Of a stretch of DNA of 64,000 nucleotides, positions 56,455-63,891 are shown one piece after another. The notes under the pieces were generated by a model, which had not been told where the DNA came from, did no database searches, and was given only the letters and a program-made list of their open reading frames with translations. Source of the stretch: a virus; IMG/VR virus record IMGVR_UViG_3300042569_003487, positions 1-64,000 of that record. One strand, written 5' to 3'. Position 1 is the stretch's first letter. The number at the start of each line of letters is the position of its first letter. Position numbers and translations under genes: made by a program.

Positions 56455-56921
56455 GGGGCTGTTTTGGCGTTTGACAAGCGGTCGTAGTTCTTTGAATGCA
56501 GGCGGAGTTAGTATTGGAAACTCCTTAATAACCTATACGAATAATAACTGACAATAAGTCAACTTGGACTTTCGAAGACGCTATGTCTTTCGTAGGTGCT
56601 GATTTAGCAGTAGCTGCCTAATCGCTCCCGTATCACTCATGGGACTTTAATAAGAAGTGAAAGCTAAATCCAGGTGGCTCCCTTAATAGTCAAGGCTGAC
56701 CTTGAGCATCTGATCGTAGTCGATCTATACAGGGGGCGAAAGAGTTGGAGTAACAGGTCGGAGCTCTACTAAATAATTTCGAGACCAGGTTGTTTTTCTG
56801 ATGGGTTTCCCACATACATCAAATCAGATATTTTGTCCAATTTAGAAAAAATGGACTAAGCCTGTGAATGAATTCATTGAAGTAGCCGGATTGGACACGG
56901 GTTCGACTCCCGTCAGCTCCA
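56455..56921 (+). ncRNA. ssrA: Transfer-messenger RNA (tmRNA)
   Basis: The 5' end GGGGCTG pairs with CAGCTCC (56914-56920) as a 7-bp acceptor stem with one G-U, followed by discriminator A. A 5-bp T-stem with loop TTCGACT (56897-56913) precedes it. GCAGGC (56498-56503) pairs with GCCTGT (56860-56865) to form helix 2. A first pseudoknot is clear: 56504-56509 with 56519-56524, and 56511-56517 with 56532-56538. The tag frame ends GCT GAT TTA GCA GTA GCT GCC TAA (56598-56621), giving ADLAVAA, close to the usual ALAA end. The resume codon is likely near 56550, so the tag may be about 23 residues. CCA is not encoded (CTA follows). tmRNA with SmpB rescues stalled ribosomes and tags products for proteolysis. 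The gene is about 467 nt, longer than the usual 360-400. Confidence 0.92.
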
Positions 56922-56942
56922 CTACTGTATTTTTCTAGGTGA

Positions 56943-56949
56943 ATAAATA
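56943..56949 (+). promoter_or_regulatory. ATAAATA box with short spacing
   Basis: ATAAATAACC lies 6 nt before the ATG at 56956, just after the tmRNA gene. It would give a near-leaderless transcript. Confidence 0.45.
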
Positions 56950-56955
56950 ACCTAT

Positions 56956-57711
56956 ATGAAGAATACAAATACACAGGATATATTCCTTCGTAATCTTACA
57001 ATCTCTTTACTTGATCTATTAAATAGACAGTTAGAGATTGAGATGTGGCGCGACGATCGCCCAGAGATTCACACAATCCCTTTTTACTTTAATCAAGGAA
57101 CCGATGAGGGATTTATGCAAGATTTCTTTATAGGAATCCCATCTACTTGTAAAATTTCACAATTGGCTGAGGGTAATTATGATCCAATTCCTAGAGGAAT
57201 AATCACACTAAGCTCATTTAATGTAAAATCTTCAGATCTTGTAAACAAATATGTTAGAGGAACTTTTCAGCGAGATGAATTTGATGAAAACGATACAAAG
57301 AAAAGTAAAGCCTATTCGGCTAGACTCTATTCGCTTCCTCTTAAAGTAAGCTTTGATGCAAAAATTATTGTTGATAATCTTAATAAAACATTTAAGGCAA
57401 CTGAAAAGTTATTTGATCTTTTCTACAGTAATCGAGTAATGTACTTTCAATATAGAGGAATCCGGATCCCTGCTCTATTTGTTTTTCCAGATCAGGCAAC
57501 CAATGATAAAGCTTATAAATTTTCATATACTGACAATAATAAAATAACAATTTCTTTCAGCATTGAAATCGAAACTTACTTTCCTAGCTTTGATAAGACT
57601 ACTGAGATGTTTAGAGGAAACGTTATTGATCAAATTTTAACAAAAACAATTGATAAAGATTCTGGCCAATTGGATGGTAAATCTTGGATTGATAATAATA
57701 ACCCGCAATAA
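56956..57711 (+). CDS. Possible tail sheath stabiliser/completion protein (T4 gp15-like)
   Basis: The 251-residue protein shows an early DLLNRQLEIEMWRDD and IPFYFNQGTDEGFM, then PRGIITLSSFNVKSS, LYSLPLKVSFDAKIIVDNLN, LFDLFYSNRVMYFQY and SFSIEIETYFPSF. The order (short helix, P-x-x-x-L strand, long helix with F/Y, final strand with xYFPxF) is similar to T4 gp15, which caps the tail tube and sheath. The match is from memory. It overlaps the next gene by one base. Confidence 0.5.
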   Translation: MKNTNTQDIFLRNLTISLLDLLNRQLEIEMWRDDRPEIHTIPFYFNQGTDEGFMQDFFIGIPSTCKISQLAEGNYDPIPRGIITLSSFNVKSSDLVNKYVRGTFQRDEFDENDTKKSKAYSARLYSLPLKVSFDAKIIVDNLNKTFKATEKLFDLFYSNRVMYFQYRGIRIPALFVFPDQATNDKAYKFSYTDNNKITISFSIEIETYFPSFDKTTEMFRGNVIDQILTKTIDKDSGQLDGKSWIDNNNPQ

Positions 57712-58514
57712 TGAAATATCTATTAGAATATAAAACTTTTATCTTATCTGAGGGAGGTAATGCTTTTCCAGAAACAGTATCTGTTAAAAGAGAAGATATT
57801 CAAAGAATTGTTAAAGAGTTTAATGATAGAGTAGTCCAGGGGATACTCGGAAGCCAGCCTGGTGAACCAATTGGTAGCTGGAAACAGAAACCTATTTCAG
57901 GAGATATTGATTGCCTGGTATACACAGATTTAGAACTGCCTAAGATTGTTGAACTGTGTAAAGCTCAAGGAATTGATGCTAAAGCTTTTTATGGTTTTAA
58001 TATTGTTTCAACTAAGTTTGAACCAACTGATCATGAACCTGTTCAAATTGATATTTTCGTAAGACCAGATTCTGCAAATAAAGAGGCAACAGATATTTTC
58101 TATAAAAATATTGAAGAGGATCCCGATACTACAAAACACCGTGTCTATTTCCTATTTACAATTTTAGATTCGCGAAAAGAAGATATCGAAGGAGACTCTG
58201 CACAACCTTCTAAATTTACAGGTTATATGTTAAGACCAGATGGTCTCTATAAGATTGTAAAAGAGATGAAGAAGGTAAATTATAAAATCATGGATCGTCA
58301 GCTAATAGCTGAAACTGGCGAAGATATGGCAAAGGCAATTTTTGGAGAAGCCTTACCATTTAGTGAATGGAATACCTTTAAGAAAACATTTGATCTTTTC
58401 ATGAAGTCGCCACTCTATCCAAATAAACAGGATATTGTTATGGCTTATATTGAGAAATTAAAAGAAGAAGGTTTACCGTTTCCGACTAGTGTTAAACTAG
58501 ATTCTTACGTTTAA
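57711..58514 (+). CDS. Nucleotidyltransferase-fold protein with capsid-targeting-like leader
   Basis: The leader MKYLLEYKTFILSE/GGN predicts a cut after E14. The likely catalytic motif is IGSWKQKPISGDIDCLVY with D65 and D67, and PVQIDIFV with D114, as in the pol-beta nucleotidyltransferase fold. The protein at 22634-23710 has the same three motifs, so they may be distant paralogues. Such enzymes transfer NMPs to RNA, proteins or antibiotics. Its ATG overlaps the preceding stop (TAATG). Confidence 0.7.
   Translation: MKYLLEYKTFILSEGGNAFPETVSVKREDIQRIVKEFNDRVVQGILGSQPGEPIGSWKQKPISGDIDCLVYTDLELPKIVELCKAQGIDAKAFYGFNIVSTKFEPTDHEPVQIDIFVRPDSANKEATDIFYKNIEEDPDTTKHRVYFLFTILDSRKEDIEGDSAQPSKFTGYMLRPDGLYKIVKEMKKVNYKIMDRQLIAETGEDMAKAIFGEALPFSEWNTFKKTFDLFMKSPLYPNKQDIVMAYIEKLKEEGLPFPTSVKLDSYV
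57836..57862. repeat. CCWGG pair inside a gene
   Basis: CCAGG at 57836 and CCTGG at 57858, with GTCCAGGGGATACTC resembling the repeat unit of the 2371-2820 island. The spacing is 22 bp. Confidence 0.35.
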
Positions 58515-59143
58515 CCGATATAGTTAAGGCCCTCACCAAAGTCTAGGGCAATATCAAAGTTATAGAATTGGAATGTTACGTCAAACGTATTAAATTTCGG
58601 CGCATTCTCATTATAAGATAGCGAAATTTGAGTTAATCCAGTTAGGATTGGATGATTAAAAACAACTGATGATACAGCATAACCTTCATTATTTAGTAGG
58701 GTTAATCTAATTGGATCTAGCGTCAATCCCTGCGGATCTGCAACAGTTGGAACACCAACTCCACTTAAACTTTTTCTTAGGTTTGCTGGTTCAACGTTTC
58801 CTTGACTTAAATAGTTAAGAGCATTATCTAAAAAGATAAAGTAATTTAGGTATGCATCACTTAGTTTAAATTTAATTGTAAACTTACGCTCAAACATATC
58901 GGCAATCGGCTTAGCACTTTTAAAATCTTGAACCTTTCCAAGAGGACGTGTCTGTGTAACAAGAGGAACGGTAAAGCCATTAAACGTAACGGATTGAATA
59001 GTAGACGCCATGAAATCTTCAATTGTCTCATATGGCATAATAAGACTATTGTAGTATTTCTCGTATTTCTTACTTATCTCCTTTGAGAAGAAAGTCTCTG
59101 GGAAACTGATTAGGAATCCGTTTTGTCTTGCACTTAGTATCAT
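58511..59143 (-). CDS. Probable tail tube-like protein
   Basis: The 210-residue protein starts ARQNGFLISFPETFFSKEIS, then has SVTFNGFTVPLVTQTRPLGK, FERKFTIKFKLSDAYLNYFI and LTQISLSYNENAPKFNTFDV with a final YNFDIAL. Alternating strands and one central helix resemble the gp19/gp54 tube family, but no exact motif decides it. The 4-nt overlap with the convergent nucleotidyltransferase gene is tail to tail. Confidence 0.5.
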   Translation of the reverse strand: MILSARQNGFLISFPETFFSKEISKKYEKYYNSLIMPYETIEDFMASTIQSVTFNGFTVPLVTQTRPLGKVQDFKSAKPIADMFERKFTIKFKLSDAYLNYFIFLDNALNYLSQGNVEPANLRKSLSGVGVPTVADPQGLTLDPIRLTLLNNEGYAVSSVVFNHPILTGLTQISLSYNENAPKFNTFDVTFQFYNFDIALDFGEGLNYIG

Positions 59144-59149
59144 ATAGAT

Positions 59150-59156
59150 TATTTAT
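59150..59156 (-). promoter_or_regulatory. ATAAATA box with short spacing
   Basis: Minus-strand AATAAATAATC lies 6 nt before the ATG at 59143. Confidence 0.45.
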
Positions 59157-59173
59157 TCCACCATAAAAAAGAA

Positions 59174-59195
59174 AGGCTGCACTTTCGCACAGCCT
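59174..59195 (-). terminator. Rho-independent terminator
   Basis: A 6-bp stem (59174-59179 with 59190-59195) is followed by a T-rich run on the minus strand. It ends the gene at 59224-59673. Confidence 0.8.
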
Positions 59196-59223
59196 GATCT
59201 TTGATAGTAGGATTTGTACTGTA

Positions 59224-59673
59224 TTAAGCCTCTACAAACTTAAAGAAGGTAGGGTAGTTATTACCACTCTTTACCTCACTAAGTGTTTCCAACTTAATTG
59301 GGTGATATGACAACTCTTTTTCTTGACTCAATAGCTCATTAAATTCCTTATTGAACTCTGCAAAGTTAGGGTTCATCTTAGAAACTTCTTTACCATCCTT
59401 GTCCATTTCTTTGATAACCATTTGGAGAGAAACTCCACCTTGATCGTCAGCTGTGCCATATTTTTTGATCAATTCTTCACGTTGAGTATCTAGAGTTTTA
59501 ACCTCTGCTGATACAACGTCGTTTAACTGGTTAATCCAGTATTTAGCAACTAGACCAATCTCTTCGTCTAGAATACCATTTTTTACCTTCTCTCCTGATT
59601 GCTGGTTGATCAAGCCATTAAGTTCGCTCTGTAGAGAGTAGATTTCAAAAAGTTTTACCTTTAAGTTCTTCAT
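59224..59673 (-). CDS. DUF1617-like coiled-coil phage protein
   Basis: The 149-residue protein has VKLFEIYSLQSELNGLI, YWINQLNDVVSAEVKTLDTQ, REELIKKYGT and EFNELLSQEKELSYHPIKLE. This is the order of DUF1617, a small coiled-coil family common in tailed phages. Its start contains LFE, but the next residue is I and the match to the leader is taken as chance. It is flanked by terminators. Confidence 0.65.
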   Translation of the reverse strand: MKNLKVKLFEIYSLQSELNGLINQQSGEKVKNGILDEEIGLVAKYWINQLNDVVSAEVKTLDTQREELIKKYGTADDQGGVSLQMVIKEMDKDGKEVSKMNPNFAEFNKEFNELLSQEKELSYHPIKLETLSEVKSGNNYPTFFKFVEA

Positions 59674-59694
59674 GAAGTTGTTACTTTTTTGTTT

Positions 59695-59701
59695 CTTATA
59701 C
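59695..59701 (-). promoter_or_regulatory. GTATAAG box upstream of 59224-59673
   Basis: Minus-strand TAGTATAAGAAA lies 21 nt before the ATG at 59673, one base off GTATAAT. Confidence 0.4.
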
Positions 59702-59732
59702 TATAGTTCCATTTCAGGTTTTACTACATAAA

Positions 59733-59758
59733 AAAAGGGAACATAAAATATTCCCTTT
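59733..59758 (-). terminator. Hairpin terminator
   Basis: AAAAGGGAA and its complement TTCCCTTTT flank a short AT loop, with T-rich sequence on the minus-strand side. It ends the gene at 59780-60121. Confidence 0.6.
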
Positions 59759-59779
59759 TAAATAAATTAACAAATTAGA

Positions 59780-60121
59780 TTATGGTAATTCTGGTTCAGC
59801 TGGAGGCGTAACTGGAGTCGGTTCTGGTTGAACCCATTCAGTATCTCTAACCAATCCTGCTTTTGCTAATACTACATCAACAAATACCATATCATCAGTA
59901 CCCCAAGTGGCAGTATCTTCAGCTGTACAGTTAATGTGCTTAGACATAATTTGAACTGCTGCTGCAGCTGGTGCAGGTGCTCCTGGGTTAGGATCAGTTT
60001 CGTATAAATTAACCATAGCTGAAGCAATTCCGCTGGCTAAATCATAGTGCATTAAGTGAATTGTAGCAAATTCTGCAGTTTTGCCAAATCCGGTAATCGA
60101 TTCGATTTTTACTTTTAACAT
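59780..60121 (-). CDS. Small virion-like protein with Pro/Glu tail
   Basis: I choose the ATG at 60121 (MLKVKIESITGFGK) rather than a TTG 3 codons upstream, as it sits 19 nt after a late box. The 113-residue product has an N-terminal beta-alpha domain and a C-terminal Pro/Glu-rich tail (QPEPTPVTPPAEPELP). It lies just downstream of the adhesin genes. Function unknown; a small fibre or decoration part is possible. Confidence 0.6.
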   Translation of the reverse strand: MLKVKIESITGFGKTAEFATIHLMHYDLASGIASAMVNLYETDPNPGAPAPAAAAVQIMSKHINCTAEDTATWGTDDMVFVDVVLAKAGLVRDTEWVQPEPTPVTPPAEPELP

Positions 60122-60140
60122 TGTGAACAATATTTTTTAT

Positions 60141-60147
60141 TATTTAT
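60141..60147 (-). promoter_or_regulatory. Late-type promoter box ATAAATA
   Basis: Minus-strand ATAAATAATAAA lies 19 nt before the ATG at 60121. Confidence 0.65.
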
Positions 60148-60153
60148 CTAGTA

Positions 60154-61281
60154 CTAAGATATGCCAAAACGGGTTTGGTACTTCTTGTAATTTTGACTAA
60201 CTTGAGGAGAGGTCATCCCAGTTGAATAAATTTTAGCAACTGCAATTTTTCCATTTAAAAAATATTGACCAGAGGAAGCCGCAGCATATGTACCTATTCT
60301 ATATGGAGTACTTATTGTTAAAGATGATGATCCAGTATTTCCAGAGCCCACCTCTATTCCATTTAAGTATAGTTTACAAGTAGATCCTATCCTAGTGCAA
60401 ATTAAATGATAATACCGTCCTACTTCAATTGATCGATAGCCGCTATTAACTTCAATATTACTATTTCCTCCAACTATTCTAATTTGGCTGCCATTATCAT
60501 CAAATAGTAGGTACATGGGCGAATTAGATTCTCCGCCATTTCCTCTTGGATCAATTAAATAGTGTCTTTTTCCTGGAAGAGCATCTGCGCTAAAAACTAC
60601 CTCCATTGCATAATCTCCCAATGAAAAGCTTTGATTTGGCGTAACTACCAATCGATCGTCAGTTCCATCAAATATAAGACCGGCGTTTGAACTAAAGGAC
60701 GCTAAATTATTAATAGAATTTTTACCTGTTAAATCTAAAATAGAAGTGGTGGCTGATCTTGACCCCTTTAAAAATTGGGTCGCATGAGAGTTTTCTTCAA
60801 TTTGTGGAGCCGCAATTTCAATAGTCCCAGCTTGGTTATATCGATATACTGTTACGGTTGAAATCGTGCCACCCATATCACCTCGAGTATAGGTATATCT
60901 CTGCCAATTTTGAGTAAGTGGGCCATCTCCAAAATAATACCAGCCTCCATCTGGACCAGTTCCAGTATAAACATACATTAAATACGTACTAGGCGTAGCT
61001 GATCTAGACCTCATCCATACTGAATAAGTAAATGTTCTACCGCTGGCCGAGGTTGGAGTTGTATCTCTTGGATTTACATAATAACCAGAACTATATTGCG
61101 CATATCCTATAACATTGGTACCAAATGGAACATCTGTACTTAAGACATTTGCGTTTCCATCTGGATCAACTACTAAGTTTGTGCTAGGTTCTCCTTTGTA
61201 TGAATTAACAATGTCACCGATGTCATAGGCAAAAATTAATCCATCGTGTATTGAAGCTCCATATCCTTGTTGTACTGCCAT
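60154..61281 (-). CDS. LamG-type tail adhesin
   Basis: The 375-residue protein begins GLIFAYDIGDIVNSYKGEP, shared with its neighbour. It then has a jelly-roll carbohydrate-binding-like domain (residues about 30-170) and a LamG/concanavalin-type domain (FDGTDDRLVV, ALPGKRHYLID, YYHLICTRIGSTCKLYLNG, NGKIAVAKIYSTGMT). These domains bind glycans. It ends KYQTRFGIS. A receptor-binding tail fibre or spike piece is inferred. Confidence 0.75.
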   Translation of the reverse strand: MAVQQGYGASIHDGLIFAYDIGDIVNSYKGEPSTNLVVDPDGNANVLSTDVPFGTNVIGYAQYSSGYYVNPRDTTPTSASGRTFTYSVWMRSRSATPSTYLMYVYTGTGPDGGWYYFGDGPLTQNWQRYTYTRGDMGGTISTVTVYRYNQAGTIEIAAPQIEENSHATQFLKGSRSATTSILDLTGKNSINNLASFSSNAGLIFDGTDDRLVVTPNQSFSLGDYAMEVVFSADALPGKRHYLIDPRGNGGESNSPMYLLFDDNGSQIRIVGGNSNIEVNSGYRSIEVGRYYHLICTRIGSTCKLYLNGIEVGSGNTGSSSLTISTPYRIGTYAAASSGQYFLNGKIAVAKIYSTGMTSPQVSQNYKKYQTRFGIS

Positions 61282-61286
61282 ATTGA

Positions 61287-63152
61287 TTAAGTCTTTTCTC
61301 TAAAATAAATTTCCAATGAATTTATTGGAAGTGGGCCATTACAACCGCCTCCAGGTAATACGTCAACTCCATATCTAAGATATGCATTATATGGCTGTGC
61401 GTAGTCTTGAGTCCAGCCGCTTCCGCCACACATTGCGTGTCCAGCATTAATAGTTGAATTACAGTCACAAGTATCATCATCCAATAAAAATGATTTAATT
61501 CCTTCTGATGTTCTATATTGCCAGCTGTCTTGGTCTCCTGTATAGATTCCACCGGATAATACCGTTGGATTAAATGCTCCACGTTCTGCCCAAGCTCCCT
61601 CAGTTCCGCTAAAAAATGAATCCCAAACTCGTTGTGAAGTTTCTGAAGCATTACTAAAATCCCATTTGTAAATATTACCCGCCCCATCCTTTGCTAATAT
61701 CTCAGTATTGGATTTAGTTAAATATTGAGGAAGCCTTTGAAAACCATAGTCTCCTCCCTGATTATGTGAACCAAACGAATAATCTAGTGCATGTAAACCA
61801 GAGGGCCAGCCCTTTCCATTATACCACCAAAATTTAGTCCAACCTCCTCCATCTGTTGTCATATCACAATATGCTAAGATTGGATTTGTTAATTGAGGAG
61901 GTTTTATCCAATAATAACCAGAAGTTGCTCCAGGTTTATGTTGTTTAATTTTCTTTGCGCTAAGTCCAGCTGTGGCTGAGCTATCTCCAAGTCCGCCTAT
62001 TCCAAACTTAGCTGAATTCATTCTGTAAATTTGTTTAATTTCGCTTTCACTAAGCGCTCTATTGTAAACTTGGGTCATAAGGATTTTTCCTCTATATAGC
62101 TCAGATGTTACTGTATTTGCACCTATTCTAAACGGAGTACTTCCATCTCCAACCGTTGCGGTAGCCGACCCAGTTTTTTTAAGCTCACCGTTAATATAAA
62201 ATGCAGTTGATTCACCAAGCCGACTTGCCGAAATCATAACTGGGCTAGTAGTAAATTCTGGCAGGGTTGTATTCCATGGAGAAGATCCTAAGTATGTACT
62301 AGAATTTCCAAGATGCATGCCAATATAGTTTGTTCCAAAAAATATTTGAAGATTACTCGATGGATAACTACCAAACGTTGTTCCTCCAGAGTTACTAGAA
62401 TTAGACTGTAATATTTGAACCACGGTAAAATCCCCAGCTCCTTGAATAACACCGCTTCCAACTCCTAAATAGTCGTCAGACCCATCAAATGTCATTTGGG
62501 CACTTTCGTCAAAAGATACAGTTGATAGATTTGGACTAACCTGTCCCACTATATCCTTTAGTCCTTGGGTAGAGGTTCTGGTTCCATTTGTATATGGTGT
62601 GACATGACTCTTTTCTTCGGCTTGCGCAAGCACAAAATACATTGGCCTATTTTGAGAAATATTTTCTGCTGCCCAATATGGATATAAACTATCAGTTTGA
62701 GAAGTTAATGTATAACTTATACGTTGCCAATTTCCAGTTAATGTTACAAATTGGCCTGGATTATATGTAATTGGCCCGTATCCACCCTGGTTATATTGAC
62801 CAAGTGTTCCTAATCCTTTTACGTATGCTGAAATTGTATAGGTTCGGCCGTTACTAAATTTTCCACCATTTCCTTGATGAAAGTGAGCATACGATGTATC
62901 AGAAGTTGTTCTTACCACCTTAAGCGCTGAAACTGGTACCCCAAACGGTCCAATAATAGTTTCAGTTGCGTAAGAATATCTGCCGCTGTCCCATGAACCA
63001 AAAATCCAATTCGCAGTACCTGAACTAAAATCAGAATTTGAAAAAAGGTTTACCGTAGGCTCTCCAATATAAGAATTTACCTGATCTTGCAAATCAAATG
63101 CAAAAACCATTCCGCTTTCTGAAAAAATATTTGGTCCTGCGTGAGTTGGCAT
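61287..63152 (-). CDS. Tail adhesin with LamG and fibrinogen-like domains
   Basis: The 621-residue protein has the same layout as its neighbour: GMVFAFDLQDQVNSYIGEP, a jelly-roll region, and a LamG domain (FDGSDDYLGV, KILMTQVYNRALSESEI) ending KFGIGG. From residue about 396 it adds a fibrinogen-like C-terminal domain: SGYYWIKPP, YCDMTTDGGGWTKFW (428 onward) and cysteines near the end (CDCNST, MCGGSGW). Fibrinogen-related domains bind acetylated sugars. This is probably a receptor-binding protein. Confidence 0.8.
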   Translation of the reverse strand: MPTHAGPNIFSESGMVFAFDLQDQVNSYIGEPTVNLFSNSDFSSGTANWIFGSWDSGRYSYATETIIGPFGVPVSALKVVRTTSDTSYAHFHQGNGGKFSNGRTYTISAYVKGLGTLGQYNQGGYGPITYNPGQFVTLTGNWQRISYTLTSQTDSLYPYWAAENISQNRPMYFVLAQAEEKSHVTPYTNGTRTSTQGLKDIVGQVSPNLSTVSFDESAQMTFDGSDDYLGVGSGVIQGAGDFTVVQILQSNSSNSGGTTFGSYPSSNLQIFFGTNYIGMHLGNSSTYLGSSPWNTTLPEFTTSPVMISASRLGESTAFYINGELKKTGSATATVGDGSTPFRIGANTVTSELYRGKILMTQVYNRALSESEIKQIYRMNSAKFGIGGLGDSSATAGLSAKKIKQHKPGATSGYYWIKPPQLTNPILAYCDMTTDGGGWTKFWWYNGKGWPSGLHALDYSFGSHNQGGDYGFQRLPQYLTKSNTEILAKDGAGNIYKWDFSNASETSQRVWDSFFSGTEGAWAERGAFNPTVLSGGIYTGDQDSWQYRTSEGIKSFLLDDDTCDCNSTINAGHAMCGGSGWTQDYAQPYNAYLRYGVDVLPGGGCNGPLPINSLEIYFREKT

Positions 63153-63154
63153 AA

Positions 63155-63865
63155 TTATAATCCAAATCTATTTTTATGTGCATTAAAATTTTGGAGGGCT
63201 TCCTCTGGCGTTAAATACTTTTTATACATTCTGGCCATGGCAATGCTACCATAAAACAAATATCCAACATTATTTGGATTATTTCCAATTTGCATAGACA
63301 TATTACTCCAAATAGTAGAACCGGACCACGCGCCTCCGCCATCTCCGGTTGTTTTTTGAACTCCATCTATATAGGTTGAAAATGTTGAACTATCTCTAGT
63401 GCATATAATATGATGCCAATTATCATCAAATAGATTTGTGCCATATACTACAGTATTATGTAAGTATGTGCCAGGATATCCATTGTCTGTATTGTAGATA
63501 TAGTAAACAAGTTCTCCGCCTGGTGCAATATAACTAATAATTCCATAGTCTGGGCAAAATAGGCCTCCGATAGATTGACCTGCACCTAGACCTGGAGATT
63601 TTATCCACAGTTCAAATGCATGAGTTGAAATACCACCGAATGAATTAACAGATGGAGTAAAAGCTATATCATCTGTTCCATCGAATCTAAATATTCCTAA
63701 ATTACTTGAGCTAAAGGTTGGAGAATTTGCAAGAGATGCATTTAGGCTTGGATTTGCCAGATTAGTCCACTCTGAGCCGGAACCAGTATATGAATTAGTG
63801 TCACCTGCGTCTAACGCAAGAACCAATTCATTTGTAATAATTTTAGGTGAGTGATGTAGAGCCAT
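63155..63865 (-). CDS. LamG-type tail adhesin
   Basis: The 236-residue protein is essentially one LamG domain: ELVLALDAGDTNSYTGSGS, FRFDGTDDIAFTPS, FELWIKSPG, NWHHIICTRDSSTFSTYIDG and GSIAMARMYKKYLTPEEAL, ending NRFGL. The ends resemble those of the two following genes, which suggests duplication. A late box lies 6 nt upstream of the ATG. Confidence 0.78.
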   Translation of the reverse strand: MALHHSPKIITNELVLALDAGDTNSYTGSGSEWTNLANPSLNASLANSPTFSSSNLGIFRFDGTDDIAFTPSVNSFGGISTHAFELWIKSPGLGAGQSIGGLFCPDYGIISYIAPGGELVYYIYNTDNGYPGTYLHNTVVYGTNLFDDNWHHIICTRDSSTFSTYIDGVQKTTGDGGGAWSGSTIWSNMSMQIGNNPNNVGYLFYGSIAMARMYKKYLTPEEALQNFNAHKNRFGL

Positions 63866-63871
63866 ATAAGA

Positions 63872-63878
63872 TATTTAT
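63872..63878 (-). promoter_or_regulatory. ATAAATA box with short spacing
   Basis: Minus-strand AAATAAATATC lies 6 nt before the ATG at 63865. It would start the adhesin operon 63865-60154. Confidence 0.45.
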
Positions 63879-63891
63879 TTGGCTCTTTACT

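Noticed and set aside
56455-56921. Ordinary tRNA gene at the GTTCGACTCCCG arm
   Set aside because: No anticodon arm fits close to the T-arm; the partner acceptor strand is over 400 nt upstream, as in tmRNA.
59640-59673. Leader on the DUF1617-like protein (VKLFE at the start)
   Set aside because: Residue after Glu is Ile, the start of DUF1617 proteins is naturally like this, and the promoter is not of the late class.
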